DNA from: an alpha proteobacterium U9-1i
GTDB taxonomy: Bacteria; Pseudomonadota; Alphaproteobacteria; Caulobacterales; Aquidulcibacteraceae
DNA length: 64,000 nt
Assembly: GCA_000974665.1 (NCBI GenBank)
Contig: BBSY01000002.1
Span: 1,116,001-1,180,000 of the forward strand
Direction: 5' to 3'
In this document: positions 18,273 to 25,805 of the stretch, piece by piece
Layout of the letters: each line of letters opens with the position of its first letter
How positions within the stretch are numbered: the stretch's first letter is position 1
The notes under the pieces: generated by a model
Seen by the model: the letters and a program-made list of their open reading frames with translations, nothing else
Told to the model about the DNA's origin: nothing
The model's database searches: none
Translations under genes and position numbers: made by a program

Positions 18273-19186
18273 ACGGCGTCATATGGGAAGACGGCGGCGC
18301 TGGCGCCCAGATCGGTGTAGCTCGGCTTCATCGCCGGCAGCGCCGTCTCGATCAGGCTCGACGGCGTCCAGCCTTCGAGCATGCCCAAGGTGCGCACCGG
18401 GCGCGGCTGGTTGAACAGGAACACCTCGTTGCCGCGCACGGCGAAAATCTGGCCGTTGGTGTCTTTCGCGCCATCGGCGCAGAGCGCGACCGCAAGCTGC
18501 GCCACTTGATCGGCGCGCATACTTTTCTGGAAGCGCTCGACCCGCTTGGCGCTGGCTTCATCCTTCACTGGGATCGAGGCGATCATCCGCGTCCACGCGA
18601 ACGGCGCGATAATGTTGGAGCGCACGTTCTTCGCCGCGTTTTCCATGGCGATGATGCGTGAGAGGCCGACGACGCCCAGCTTGGCCGCGCCGTAATTGGC
18701 TTGGCCAATATTGCCGATCAGGCCGGTGGTGGAGGTGAACAGCACGTACGCGCCGTCCTGCTGTTCGCGAAAAAGCTCGATCGCCGCGCGGGTGACGTTG
18801 AACGCGCCGTGCAAATGCACGTCGATGACGGCCTTCCAATCCTCGGGCGTCATTTTGTGGAACATGCCGTCGCGCAGGATGCCGGCGGGATTGATGATGC
18901 CGTGCAGGCCGCCGAATTCCTTCTTGGCTTGCTCGACCATCGCCACCACGGCGTCGTAGTCGGTGACGCTGTCGGAATTGAAGCTCGCTTTGCCGCCAGC
19001 GGCGCGGATTTCCTTGGCCACCGCTTCGGCCGGTCCGGCGGACCCGGAATCCTCGCCCTTCAGACCCCCGCCAAGATCGTTGACCAACACCGCCGCGCCC
19101 TCGCGCGCTGCGAGCAGGGCGCATTCGCGGCCGATGCCGTTGCCGCCGCCGGTGACGATAATAACCTTGCCATCCAAAACGCCCAT
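18269..19186 (-). CDS. Short-chain dehydrogenase/reductase of the peroxisomal multifunctional-enzyme type
   Basis: A 305-residue NAD(P)-dependent SDR. The cofactor motif is TGGGNGIGRECALL at residues 12-25; NDLGGGLKGEDSG and the long insert after it are typical of the 3-hydroxyacyl-CoA dehydrogenase part of MFE2-like enzymes. The active site shows Ser in TSTTGLIGN and Tyr-Lys in QANYGAAK, 13 and 17 residues on. The start at 19186 (GGAGG nine bases upstream) removes a spurious 41-codon extension. Substrate unknown; a beta-hydroxyacyl-CoA or steroid is plausible. Confidence 0.88.
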   Translation of the reverse strand: MGVLDGKVIIVTGGGNGIGRECALLAAREGAAVLVNDLGGGLKGEDSGSAGPAEAVAKEIRAAGGKASFNSDSVTDYDAVVAMVEQAKKEFGGLHGIINPAGILRDGMFHKMTPEDWKAVIDVHLHGAFNVTRAAIELFREQQDGAYVLFTSTTGLIGNIGQANYGAAKLGVVGLSRIIAMENAAKNVRSNIIAPFAWTRMIASIPVKDEASAKRVERFQKSMRADQVAQLAVALCADGAKDTNGQIFAVRGNEVFLFNQPRPVRTLGMLEGWTPSSLIETALPAMKPSYTDLGASAAVFPYDAV

Positions 19187-19289
19187 GTTGACGATCCTCC
19201 GTTCCCCATTGGTTTGGCGCGTTGGGATGAGCTTGCCAAGCACGCGGGCGTGCGCGGCGGCATAAGGGCGCGCGCCGGCGCCGCGCACG

Positions 19290-19650
19290 CAGCAGCGCGC
19301 GAGCGTCAATGGTGTTCCAACTTAGGAGTGCGGGGCGCGCGATCCGCGCTGAGTGGTCTCTGGTGGGGTGCGTGATTGTCTCCAATCACGCCGCGCGCTT
19401 CGCGCGCCCCGTTTTTCGATCGTTTTTCCCGGCTTGGGACCGAGGAGTTGTACAAGGCCGCTTGCGCGGCTCGCCTCCTGAACGATGGACCTTCCGGCTG
19501 CACGCGCCATCGACACGTGTTACGCCTTGGGGCTTAGCTCCATGCCCTTTTCGCCGGTTCCGGATGCAGCGCTTCCGTAACGCTGGACTTCGCGGTTTCA
19601 CTCCCCGCGAACAGGACCATCCCGACCGCGCCTCACACCCTCCGAAGGTT
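19290..19650 (-). ncRNA. Candidate structured RNA or hairpin array
   Basis: On the minus strand: GCGTGATTG-GAGA-CAATCACGC (9-bp stem, GNRA loop, around 19369-19390), GCGCGC-GAA-GCGCGC (around 19391-19405), GCCGC-GCAA-GCGGC (around 19460), CAGCG...CGCTG and CGCGG...CCGCG (19560-19605), and CGCCTCACAC/GTGTGAGGCG around 19631-19684. The GNRA loops appear on one strand only, which favours RNA from the minus strand. From memory I believe similar text occurs between genes in other alphaproteobacteria, but I cannot verify this. No promoter was identified. Confidence 0.3.
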
Positions 19651-19798
19651 CGGACGTCTCCGAAGGCTCCAACGTGTGAGGCGGAGCGATGATACGGTCG
19701 AGCGCAAGTCGGTCGGATAGATTTCGCGCAAGTGCTTGCGTTTGAACGCGTTGCGCTTCGGAATTGCTGGATAGCATCACGCTTTCCAACCGATCTCA

Positions 19799-19951
19799 GA
19801 GGACCGCCGGCTTCCGGCCGGCATCTGCGTGCAAGGTGAGGCGGACGCTTGCAGGTTGGACCGCGCGCCTCTGGCGCGCACAGCGGGCCGCAGGCCCACA
19901 CTCCACCTCATCGATGTTTGCACCAATGCCGGCTGGAAGCCTGCGGTCCTC
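19799..19951. repeat. REP/BIME-like inverted repeat
   Basis: The 25-base arm at 19799-19823 (core CCGCCGGCTTCCGGCCGG) recurs in inverted orientation at 19927-19951 with two mismatches. The 103 bases between contain smaller palindromes (GCGCGCC/GGCGCGC and GGGCC/GGCCC). Composition and layout resemble REP doublets or a small MITE. No transposase is nearby. Confidence 0.5.
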
Positions 19952-20232
19952 CGGAGCTCGATAACTTTCCGGACGCGCGGGACGCGCGAAAGACGCGGGG
20001 AGTCACGCGCTCAGGTCCGGTCTGCTCGGCTCGCTGCGCTATGCCCAGAATGACGAGGGTCCGCTTTCGCCGACAATGCCCGTCGGCGGCGCCCGCGAAA
20101 ACTAGTCATGGCCGGCGTCTGACTCCAGCGGTGCGCTTGGTACTGTTTGAGCCATTGGACTACCACTTCGTCTTGGATGTTGAGGAGAGCTGGCCCGAGT
20201 TCAGTCATTCGCAGCGGCAAAGCTGATCGCGA

Positions 20233-20586
20233 TTAGGTACGCCCATACAAGTATGGGTCTTGCCAGCCGTCGTTTAGCTTCTTGGTGTCCAATATGCGGC
20301 GCAACTTCCCCTTCTTCCCAAGCCGTTCAATGGCTTCTTCTAAATCACGTCTAACCGTTGGATAACCTCTCAAGTCACCGTTGTGGTGAGGAAAGATGTG
20401 ATGGTACCTGAGAGTTCTCCAGCAGTGGTCTTGGACTATCTTGGCGGCATCCCTCTTTTCGTAGGGGCCACCCTCCGGAAAGACCTCGAGCACAATTGTC
20501 TCGATCCTCGACGACAATAATCTCAACGCGCGGGAAATCCACAAAAGGATAAGGAGTCCGATCCCGAGAAGAACAACAACAAGCAC
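20233..20586 (-). CDS. Small membrane-anchored protein of unknown function
   Basis: A 117-residue protein with one N-terminal transmembrane segment (LVVVLLGIGLLILLWI) and a basic soluble domain with helix-like text (VRRDLEEAIERLGKKGKLRRIL). The GTG start at 20586 is supported by AAGGAGG six bases upstream. Codon use and base composition are less GC-rich than the neighbours, which hints at acquisition. No family recognised. Confidence 0.6.
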   Translation of the reverse strand: MLVVVLLGIGLLILLWISRALRLLSSRIETIVLEVFPEGGPYEKRDAAKIVQDHCWRTLRYHHIFPHHNGDLRGYPTVRRDLEEAIERLGKKGKLRRILDTKKLNDGWQDPYLYGRT

Positions 20587-20712
20587 GGTATGCCTCCTTA
20601 TCTGCTCCAGAAAAGATCGTCACGACAATCGGCGAGCTTGCCTCCTCGTGCCTGGCGTCCGTCATCGCATATCCCTCAATGTCCGCTTCGGGCCAACGCC
20701 GGACGCGCGCCG

Positions 20713-21399
20713 TCACACCGCCCAGAGCACGTCCGGTGGCGGCAGCGGCGGGTCGAAGAGGGCGCTGACGGGTTTGTCGCTCTCACCGATCGACGCGGTC
20801 AGCACGCCGAACTTCTTCGGCCCTTGGATCAACACCACCAAGTGCCGCGAGCGCACAAGCGCGCCGCGCGTCAGGCTGAGGCGGTCGGCGCTGCCGGCGG
20901 CGCCTGATGCGTGCAGCGCCACGATGCTGCGCGGGTTGGCGAGATCAAGCGCAGCGTCGAGGCCTCTGGCTTCGGGAAACCAGGAAAGCGTGTGCCCGTC
21001 CTCGCCCATGCCAAGCAGGGCGATGTCAAAGCTTAGTGGGGCGTAGAGCGCGTCGGCGCGAAGCGCGTCGGCCTCCGGCGCGCCCCCAAAATACATCGGC
21101 ACAAACGTCGCGCCCGATGCCAACGGCTTCGCCAAGGTTTCGCGCAGCATGCGCTCGTTCGAGGATTCGTCAGTCGCTGGTACGCAGCGTTCGTCGGCGA
21201 GCGCGAAGGTGACTTTGCTCCACTCGATCTCACGTTCGGCGAGCAGCTTATAGGCGGGCGCCGGCGTCGATCCGCCGGAGAGGAGCGCGCACGCCCGACC
21301 GCCTTTGGCGATGCCTTCCGTGAGCGCCTCCTCCAAACGATCCGCTGCGCCCCGCATTTGCGCGTCGCGGCTGGGAAACGTCTGGATCGCCGCGCGCAC
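20713..21399 (-). CDS. pgl: 6-phosphogluconolactonase
   Basis: Hydrolyses 6-phosphoglucono-1,5-lactone in the pentose-phosphate and Entner-Doudoroff routes. The 228-residue DevB-type protein has the sugar-phosphate loop LLSGGSTPAPAYKLL, ALADERCVP, SNERMLRETL and the LLGMGEDGHTLSWFPE signature. GTG start at 21399, five bases after the galU stop, so the two are probably one transcript. zwf and edd are not in the window. Confidence 0.93.
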   Translation of the reverse strand: MRAAIQTFPSRDAQMRGAADRLEEALTEGIAKGGRACALLSGGSTPAPAYKLLAEREIEWSKVTFALADERCVPATDESSNERMLRETLAKPLASGATFVPMYFGGAPEADALRADALYAPLSFDIALLGMGEDGHTLSWFPEARGLDAALDLANPRSIVALHASGAAGSADRLSLTRGALVRSRHLVVLIQGPKKFGVLTASIGESDKPVSALFDPPLPPPDVLWAV

Positions 21400-21404
21400 C
21401 GCGC

Positions 21405-22298
21405 TCAGCCTTTGTCCGCGAGAGCTTCGCGCAATGTCGCGGCGGCCTTCTCGCCGTACTCGGCGTTGGCCAGCGCGAACGCCGCGACGGCGCGGAGATA
21501 GCCGATCTTGTCACCGCAATCGTAGGAGCGGCCGTCGTACTCAAGCGCGTGGAAGCTTTGTTCTTTCATGAGCCGCGCCATCGAATCCGTGAGCTGGATT
21601 TCGTTGCCGGCGCCGGGGCCTTGGCTTTCAAGCAGCGCGAAAATCTCCGGCTGGAGGATGTAGCGTCCGCTGATGAACAAGTTCGACGGCGCGTCCTCAC
21701 GTTTCGGCTTTTCGACCATGCCCTTCATCTTGATCAGACGCCCGTCCCGGCTTTCCGGATCAATGACGCCATAGCCGGAGGGATCGTCGCACGGTTCCAC
21801 GGCGATGATGTTGCCGCCGACCTGGTTGTAGGCGTCCACCATCTGCTTCAGGCATGAGGGCTTCGCCATCATCAGCATGTCCGGCAGCATCACCGCGAAC
21901 GGCTCATTGCCGACGATGTCGCGGGCGCACCAGACCGCGTGGCCGAGGCCCAAGGCCGATTGCTGGCGCACGAAACTCATGGTGCCCGCGGGGCGAACGC
22001 TGATTTCAATTTCCTTAAGCTGGGCCGCCTTGTTCTTTTTCGTAAGCGAGTCCTCAAGCTCATAAGCACGGTCGAAATAGTCCTCGATCGCCCCCTTGTT
22101 GCGGCCGGTTACGAACACGATGTGCTCGATGCCTGCCGCCAAAGCTTCGTCAACGACGTACTGAAGCGCCGGGCGATCGAACACGGGCAGCATCTCTTTT
22201 GGGATCGCCTTGGTGGCGGGGAGCACGCGTGTGCCGAACCCGGCCACTGGCAATACCGCTTTCCGTAGGGGGCGAGAGGGGCTGGTGCCGCTATTCAT
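21405..22298 (-). CDS. galU: UTP-glucose-1-phosphate uridylyltransferase
   Basis: Makes UDP-glucose for surface polysaccharides. The 297-residue protein has the nucleotidyltransferase signature VAGFGTRVLPATKAIPKEMLPV, GLGHAVWCAR, the metal-binding region MLPDMLM, GVIDP and GMVEKPK, all typical of bacterial GalU. I chose the ATG at 22298; an upstream in-frame extension lacks motifs and a good ribosome-binding site. It is upstream of pgl on the same strand. Confidence 0.94.
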   Translation of the reverse strand: MNSGTSPSRPLRKAVLPVAGFGTRVLPATKAIPKEMLPVFDRPALQYVVDEALAAGIEHIVFVTGRNKGAIEDYFDRAYELEDSLTKKNKAAQLKEIEISVRPAGTMSFVRQQSALGLGHAVWCARDIVGNEPFAVMLPDMLMMAKPSCLKQMVDAYNQVGGNIIAVEPCDDPSGYGVIDPESRDGRLIKMKGMVEKPKREDAPSNLFISGRYILQPEIFALLESQGPGAGNEIQLTDSMARLMKEQSFHALEYDGRSYDCGDKIGYLRAVAAFALANAEYGEKAAATLREALADKG

Positions 22299-22577
22299 AG
22301 TAGGTCCGTTTGTTGCGCCGCAGCGAAGGAGAGATGCCAGCTTAGTACGCAAGCCCGGCGCCGCCGCAAGACTTATGGATAAGGGGTAATGAACCTCGGA
22401 TTCGGCTGATTTTCAGGTTCGTTTGCTAAGCTCAACAAGTAATCCCTGGATATGGCGCTGCCTGAAGAAGGGGCACGTGACGCGGGTTACAGAAAAATAT
22501 TTTGCGGCGCCGCATGGTCGCAATTGCGCCAGGGTTCACCATTTGTTAGGGAACCAGCGCGCGAGGGAGTTATACAC

Positions 22578-22865
22578 ATGTCTGCGTCCACCGACGCCAA
22601 GGTCAATCTTCGAATGATCGTCGCAAGCTTCGCCGCGGGCGTTGGTGCGATGGTGTTCGTTGGCCTCGTCGCGCCCACGATCGTCAAAGGGGGCCTCAGC
22701 CTCACGTCGGCCAACGCGTCGACGCTTGAAGCCCAAGCGCCCACGATTGCCCCGCTGGACGTGGCGGCGATCCGCGCCCAATTGGCGGCCGCAGAGCAGG
22801 ACATGCAAAGCGCCCGCGCTGCGACCAATGACGACGTCGCCCGTCTGGCGCGCCTGTCGCACTAA
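22578..22865 (+). CDS. Small single-span membrane protein, paralogue of the 35352-35858 product
   Basis: A 95-residue protein with one hydrophobic segment (IVASFAAGVGAMVFVGLVAP, residues ~14-33) and a C-terminal helix DVAAIRAQLAAAEQDMQSARAATNDDVARLA. That helix matches the pattern DDIRSRLARTSASLEITRAATDERIERIR in the gene at 35352. GAGGGAG lies 8 bases before the ATG. No known family; a small exported or membrane coiled coil is likely. Confidence 0.65.
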   Translation: MSASTDAKVNLRMIVASFAAGVGAMVFVGLVAPTIVKGGLSLTSANASTLEAQAPTIAPLDVAAIRAQLAAAEQDMQSARAATNDDVARLARLSH

Positions 22866-22892
22866 TTCTGGCGCACATTTGAGTTTCGCAAC

Positions 22893-22924
22893 GGGCGTCG
22901 GCGCAAGCCGGCGCCCGAAGCATT
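22893..22924. terminator. Hairpin between convergent genes
   Basis: A 10-bp stem with one G-U pair (22893-22902 with 22907-22916) closed by a GCAA tetraloop, followed on the plus strand by GAAGCATTTT. It lies between the stops of the small membrane-protein gene and the transaldolase-like gene. Confidence 0.55.
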
Positions 22925-22929
22925 TTGGC

Positions 22930-23583
22930 TCACAAGATCGATTGTCCCGTCGCCTTCCAATCCTTCATGAACGCCGCGAGACCCGCGTCGGTCAGGATAT
23001 GCTTGTAGAGGCTCTTGAACACCGCAGGCGGGATGGTGGCGCAATCGGCCCCCGCCAGAGCGGCATCGCGGACATGCGCGGCGGAGCGGATCGAGGCCGC
23101 CAACACTTGCGTGTCGTAGCCGTAATTGTCGTAGATCGCGCGGATTTCGCGGATCAGGCCCATCCCGTCTTGGCCATTATCGTCGAGCCGCCCCAGGAAC
23201 GGCGAGATGAAGGTGGCGCCGGCTTTCGCCGCCAGCAGCGCCTGCACCGCCGAAAAGCACAAGGTCACGTTCGTCGGCGTCCCCTCGTCTTCCAGGATCT
23301 TGCAGGCCTTCAGCCCATCCGGCGTCAGCGGCAGCTTCACGACGATATTGTCCGCCACCGTGCGCAGCTTGCGGCCCTCGGCCAGCATCGTTTCGGTGTC
23401 TTGTGCAACAACCTCAGCGCTAATCGGCCCCGGCACGGCGGCACAAATCTCTTTAAGCGCCTCGAAGAACGGCCGGCCCGCCTTGGCGACCAAGGATGGA
23501 TTCGTCGTAACGCCGTCCACCAGCCCGGTTTCGGCCAGAAGCTTCAGTTCGGCGGCGTCAGCACTATCGATGAAAATCTGCAT
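22930..23583 (-). CDS. Transaldolase / fructose-6-phosphate aldolase family protein
   Basis: A 217-residue class I aldolase of the small transaldolase type. Markers are [13 protein letters not shown] at the N-terminus, [14 protein letters not shown], the Schiff-base lysine Lys83 in NIVVKLPLT, and [12 protein letters not shown] near the end. Whether it acts as transaldolase or fructose-6-phosphate aldolase cannot be read from sequence; divergent transketolase 133 bases away favours a pentose-phosphate role. It ends convergent with the small membrane-protein gene. Confidence 0.9.
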   Translation of the reverse strand: MQIFIDSADAAELKLLAETGLVDGVTTNPSLVAKAGRPFFEALKEICAAVPGPISAEVVAQDTETMLAEGRKLRTVADNIVVKLPLTPDGLKACKILEDEGTPTNVTLCFSAVQALLAAKAGATFISPFLGRLDDNGQDGMGLIREIRAIYDNYGYDTQVLAASIRSAAHVRDAALAGADCATIPPAVFKSLYKHILTDAGLAAFMKDWKATGQSIL

Positions 23584-23716
23584 GGGGAGGCTCCGGGCCG
23601 CATGGGCGTGGCGTTAGGCTGCTGATACTCCGCCGCTCGTCCCCGAGCAAAGCACTCGAATCGGGGCATGACACCCCAAAGACCAATACAGAACGTGGAC
23701 AGAAGGGCAGAATGCG

Positions 23717-25702
23717 ATGGCCGAGCTGATCGAAGGGGTCGAGGCCCGCACCATGGCGAACGCGCTTCGGGCGCTGGCGATGGACGCGGTGCAGAAGGCG
23801 AACTCTGGCCACCCCGGCATGCCGATGGGCATGGCCGACGCGGCCACGGTCTTGTTCTCGAAATTCCTCAAGTTCGATCCCGCCGATGCGCAATGGCCGG
23901 ACCGCGACCGCTTCGTGCTCTCCGCCGGCCACGGCTCGATGCTGCTCTACGGCCTGCTGCACCTGACCGGCTATGCGGACATGACGCTCGAGGAGTTGAA
24001 GAATTTCCGTCAGCTCGGCTCCAAGACTGCAGGGCACCCGGAAAATTTCCTCGCCTCCGGCATCGAGACGACGACCGGGCCGCTCGGCCAAGGCTTGGCG
24101 AACGCCGTCGGCATGGCGATGGCGGAAGCGCATCTCGCCGCGCGCTTCGGCGATGATCTGATGGACCATCGCACCTGGGTGATCGCCGGCGACGGCTGCT
24201 TGATGGAAGGCATCAGCCACGAAGCCATCGCGCTGGCTGGCCGCCAAAAGCTCAACAAGCTGATCGTGATCTGGGATGACAATTCGATTTCGATCGACGG
24301 CGCGATTTCCCTTTCGGACACCACCGATCAAAAGATGCGGTTCGAAGCCAGCGGCTGGAACGTGCTCGCCTGCGACGGCCACGATTTCGCGAGCATCGAA
24401 AAAGCTTTCGCGGCGGCGCTCAAATCCGACAAGCCGGTGATGATCGCCTGCAAAACCACGATCGGCTTCGGTTCACCCAAGAAGGCCGGCACCCAGCACG
24501 CCCACGGCGAACCGCTCGGCGCCGATGAATTGATCGCCACCAAAGCCAAGCTCGGCTGGACGCACGGCCCGTTTGAAATTCCGGACGACATTCGCGCCGC
24601 CTGGAAAAAAATCGGCGGTCGTGGCGCAAGCGTCCGCGAAGCCTGGAAAGCCAAGCTCGACAAATCGACGCACAAGAAAGCGCTCAAAGCGGCGTTCTCG
24701 AATGACAACATCGACGCCGCCATCGAAGCGCTCGCGCTGCACGCGGAGAAAATGGCCAACGACAAGCCGTCGCTCGCCACGCGCGCGTCCTCCGGACACG
24801 CCATCGACGCGATGTGGGAAGCCTGCCCCGAATTGCTCGGCGGCTCGGCCGATCTCACCGGCTCGAACCTCACCCGCGCCAAGGCCGCGAAGGATTTCAC
24901 GCCGGAAGATCGCGCCGGCCGCTACGTGCGCTACGGCATTCGCGAGCACGGCATGGCCGCGGCCATGAACGGCATGGCGCTGCACGGCGGCGTGATCCCG
25001 TTCGGCGGCACGTTCCTCACGTTCTCGGATTACTCGCGCCCCGCGATCCGCCTTGCCGCGCTCATGGGCACGCGCGTGATCCATGTGATGACGCATGATT
25101 CAATCGGCCTTGGCGAAGATGGACCCACGCACCAGGCCGTCGAGCACGTCGCCGCGTTGCGCGCGATCCCAAACCTCGCCGTGTTCCGTCCCGCCGACGC
25201 TGTGGAGGCTGCCGAGTGTTGGCAAGCTGCGCTTGCCAACGAGAGCGGCCCGAGCGTTCTCGCGCTCTCCCGGCAAGCCGTGCCGGCGCTGCGCACGGAC
25301 GCGAGCGAGAACCTTTCGATGCGCGGCGCTTATGAGCTTCTTCCGGCCGAAGGCGGATCTTCAAAGGTCGCGCTGTTCGCCACCGGCACGGAAGTGTCCA
25401 TCGCCGTGAAGGCGCGCGAATTGCTGCAGGCGGAAGGCATCCCTGTCCGCGTGATCTCCGTGCCGTGTTTCGAGCTCTTCGACGCGCAGGACGAAGATTA
25501 CCAAGACGAACTCATGGGCGACCTCGATGAAGTCCGCATTGGCGTCGAGGCGGCGGTGTCGCAAGGCTGGTACGAGATGTTCGGCCTTAGCGATTTCATC
25601 GGCATGAGCGATTTCGGCGTGTCAGCGCCGGCTAAGGACGCCTACGCCCATTTCGGCATTACCGCCGAAGCAATCGCTGCGGCAGCGAAAGCCCTATTGT
25701 GA
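23717..25702 (+). CDS. tkt: Transketolase
   Basis: Thiamine-diphosphate-dependent two-carbon transfer between sugar phosphates. The 661-residue length is normal. N-terminal markers are [12 protein letters not shown] and [11 protein letters not shown]; the ThDP motif is [13 protein letters not shown]...[10 protein letters not shown]; the second domain has [19 protein letters not shown] and [14 protein letters not shown]. Divergent from the transaldolase-like gene across 133 bases that must hold both promoters; GGGGCATGACACCCC in that gap is a small inverted repeat. Confidence 0.96.
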   Translation: MAELIEGVEARTMANALRALAMDAVQKANSGHPGMPMGMADAATVLFSKFLKFDPADAQWPDRDRFVLSAGHGSMLLYGLLHLTGYADMTLEELKNFRQLGSKTAGHPENFLASGIETTTGPLGQGLANAVGMAMAEAHLAARFGDDLMDHRTWVIAGDGCLMEGISHEAIALAGRQKLNKLIVIWDDNSISIDGAISLSDTTDQKMRFEASGWNVLACDGHDFASIEKAFAAALKSDKPVMIACKTTIGFGSPKKAGTQHAHGEPLGADELIATKAKLGWTHGPFEIPDDIRAAWKKIGGRGASVREAWKAKLDKSTHKKALKAAFSNDNIDAAIEALALHAEKMANDKPSLATRASSGHAIDAMWEACPELLGGSADLTGSNLTRAKAAKDFTPEDRAGRYVRYGIREHGMAAAMNGMALHGGVIPFGGTFLTFSDYSRPAIRLAALMGTRVIHVMTHDSIGLGEDGPTHQAVEHVAALRAIPNLAVFRPADAVEAAECWQAALANESGPSVLALSRQAVPALRTDASENLSMRGAYELLPAEGGSSKVALFATGTEVSIAVKARELLQAEGIPVRVISVPCFELFDAQDEDYQDELMGDLDEVRIGVEAAVSQGWYEMFGLSDFIGMSDFGVSAPAKDAYAHFGITAEAIAAAAKALL

Positions 25703-25805
25703 TCGCGCCACACTAGCGCCGCCCGCGAAAACCGCCGACAAATACGCCCTAAGGGACATCCCTACGAAGGTCGAAAGCCTTTGGGGACGCAAGACTGAGG
25801 CGGTG

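Larger units (their letters stand above)
19187..20232. other. Gene-poor ~1 kb region with many hairpins
   Basis: No open frame here has a ribosome-binding site or a protein-like composition. The left two thirds contain several short stems that on the minus strand are closed by GNRA-like loops. The right third holds a long imperfect inverted repeat and short GC-rich palindromes. See the separate entries for the structured block and the REP-like repeat. Confidence 0.65.

Noticed and set aside
18269-19309. Longer form of the short-chain dehydrogenase beginning at 19309
   Set aside because: The extra 41 residues are Arg-rich and precede the universal SDR N-terminal strand; GGAGG supports the start at 19186.
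19309-19692. Several overlapping open frames of 60-170 codons in the 19.3-20.1 kb stretch, on both strands
   Set aside because: Arg/Pro/Ser-rich translations, no ribosome-binding site, and overlap with hairpins; treated as non-coding.
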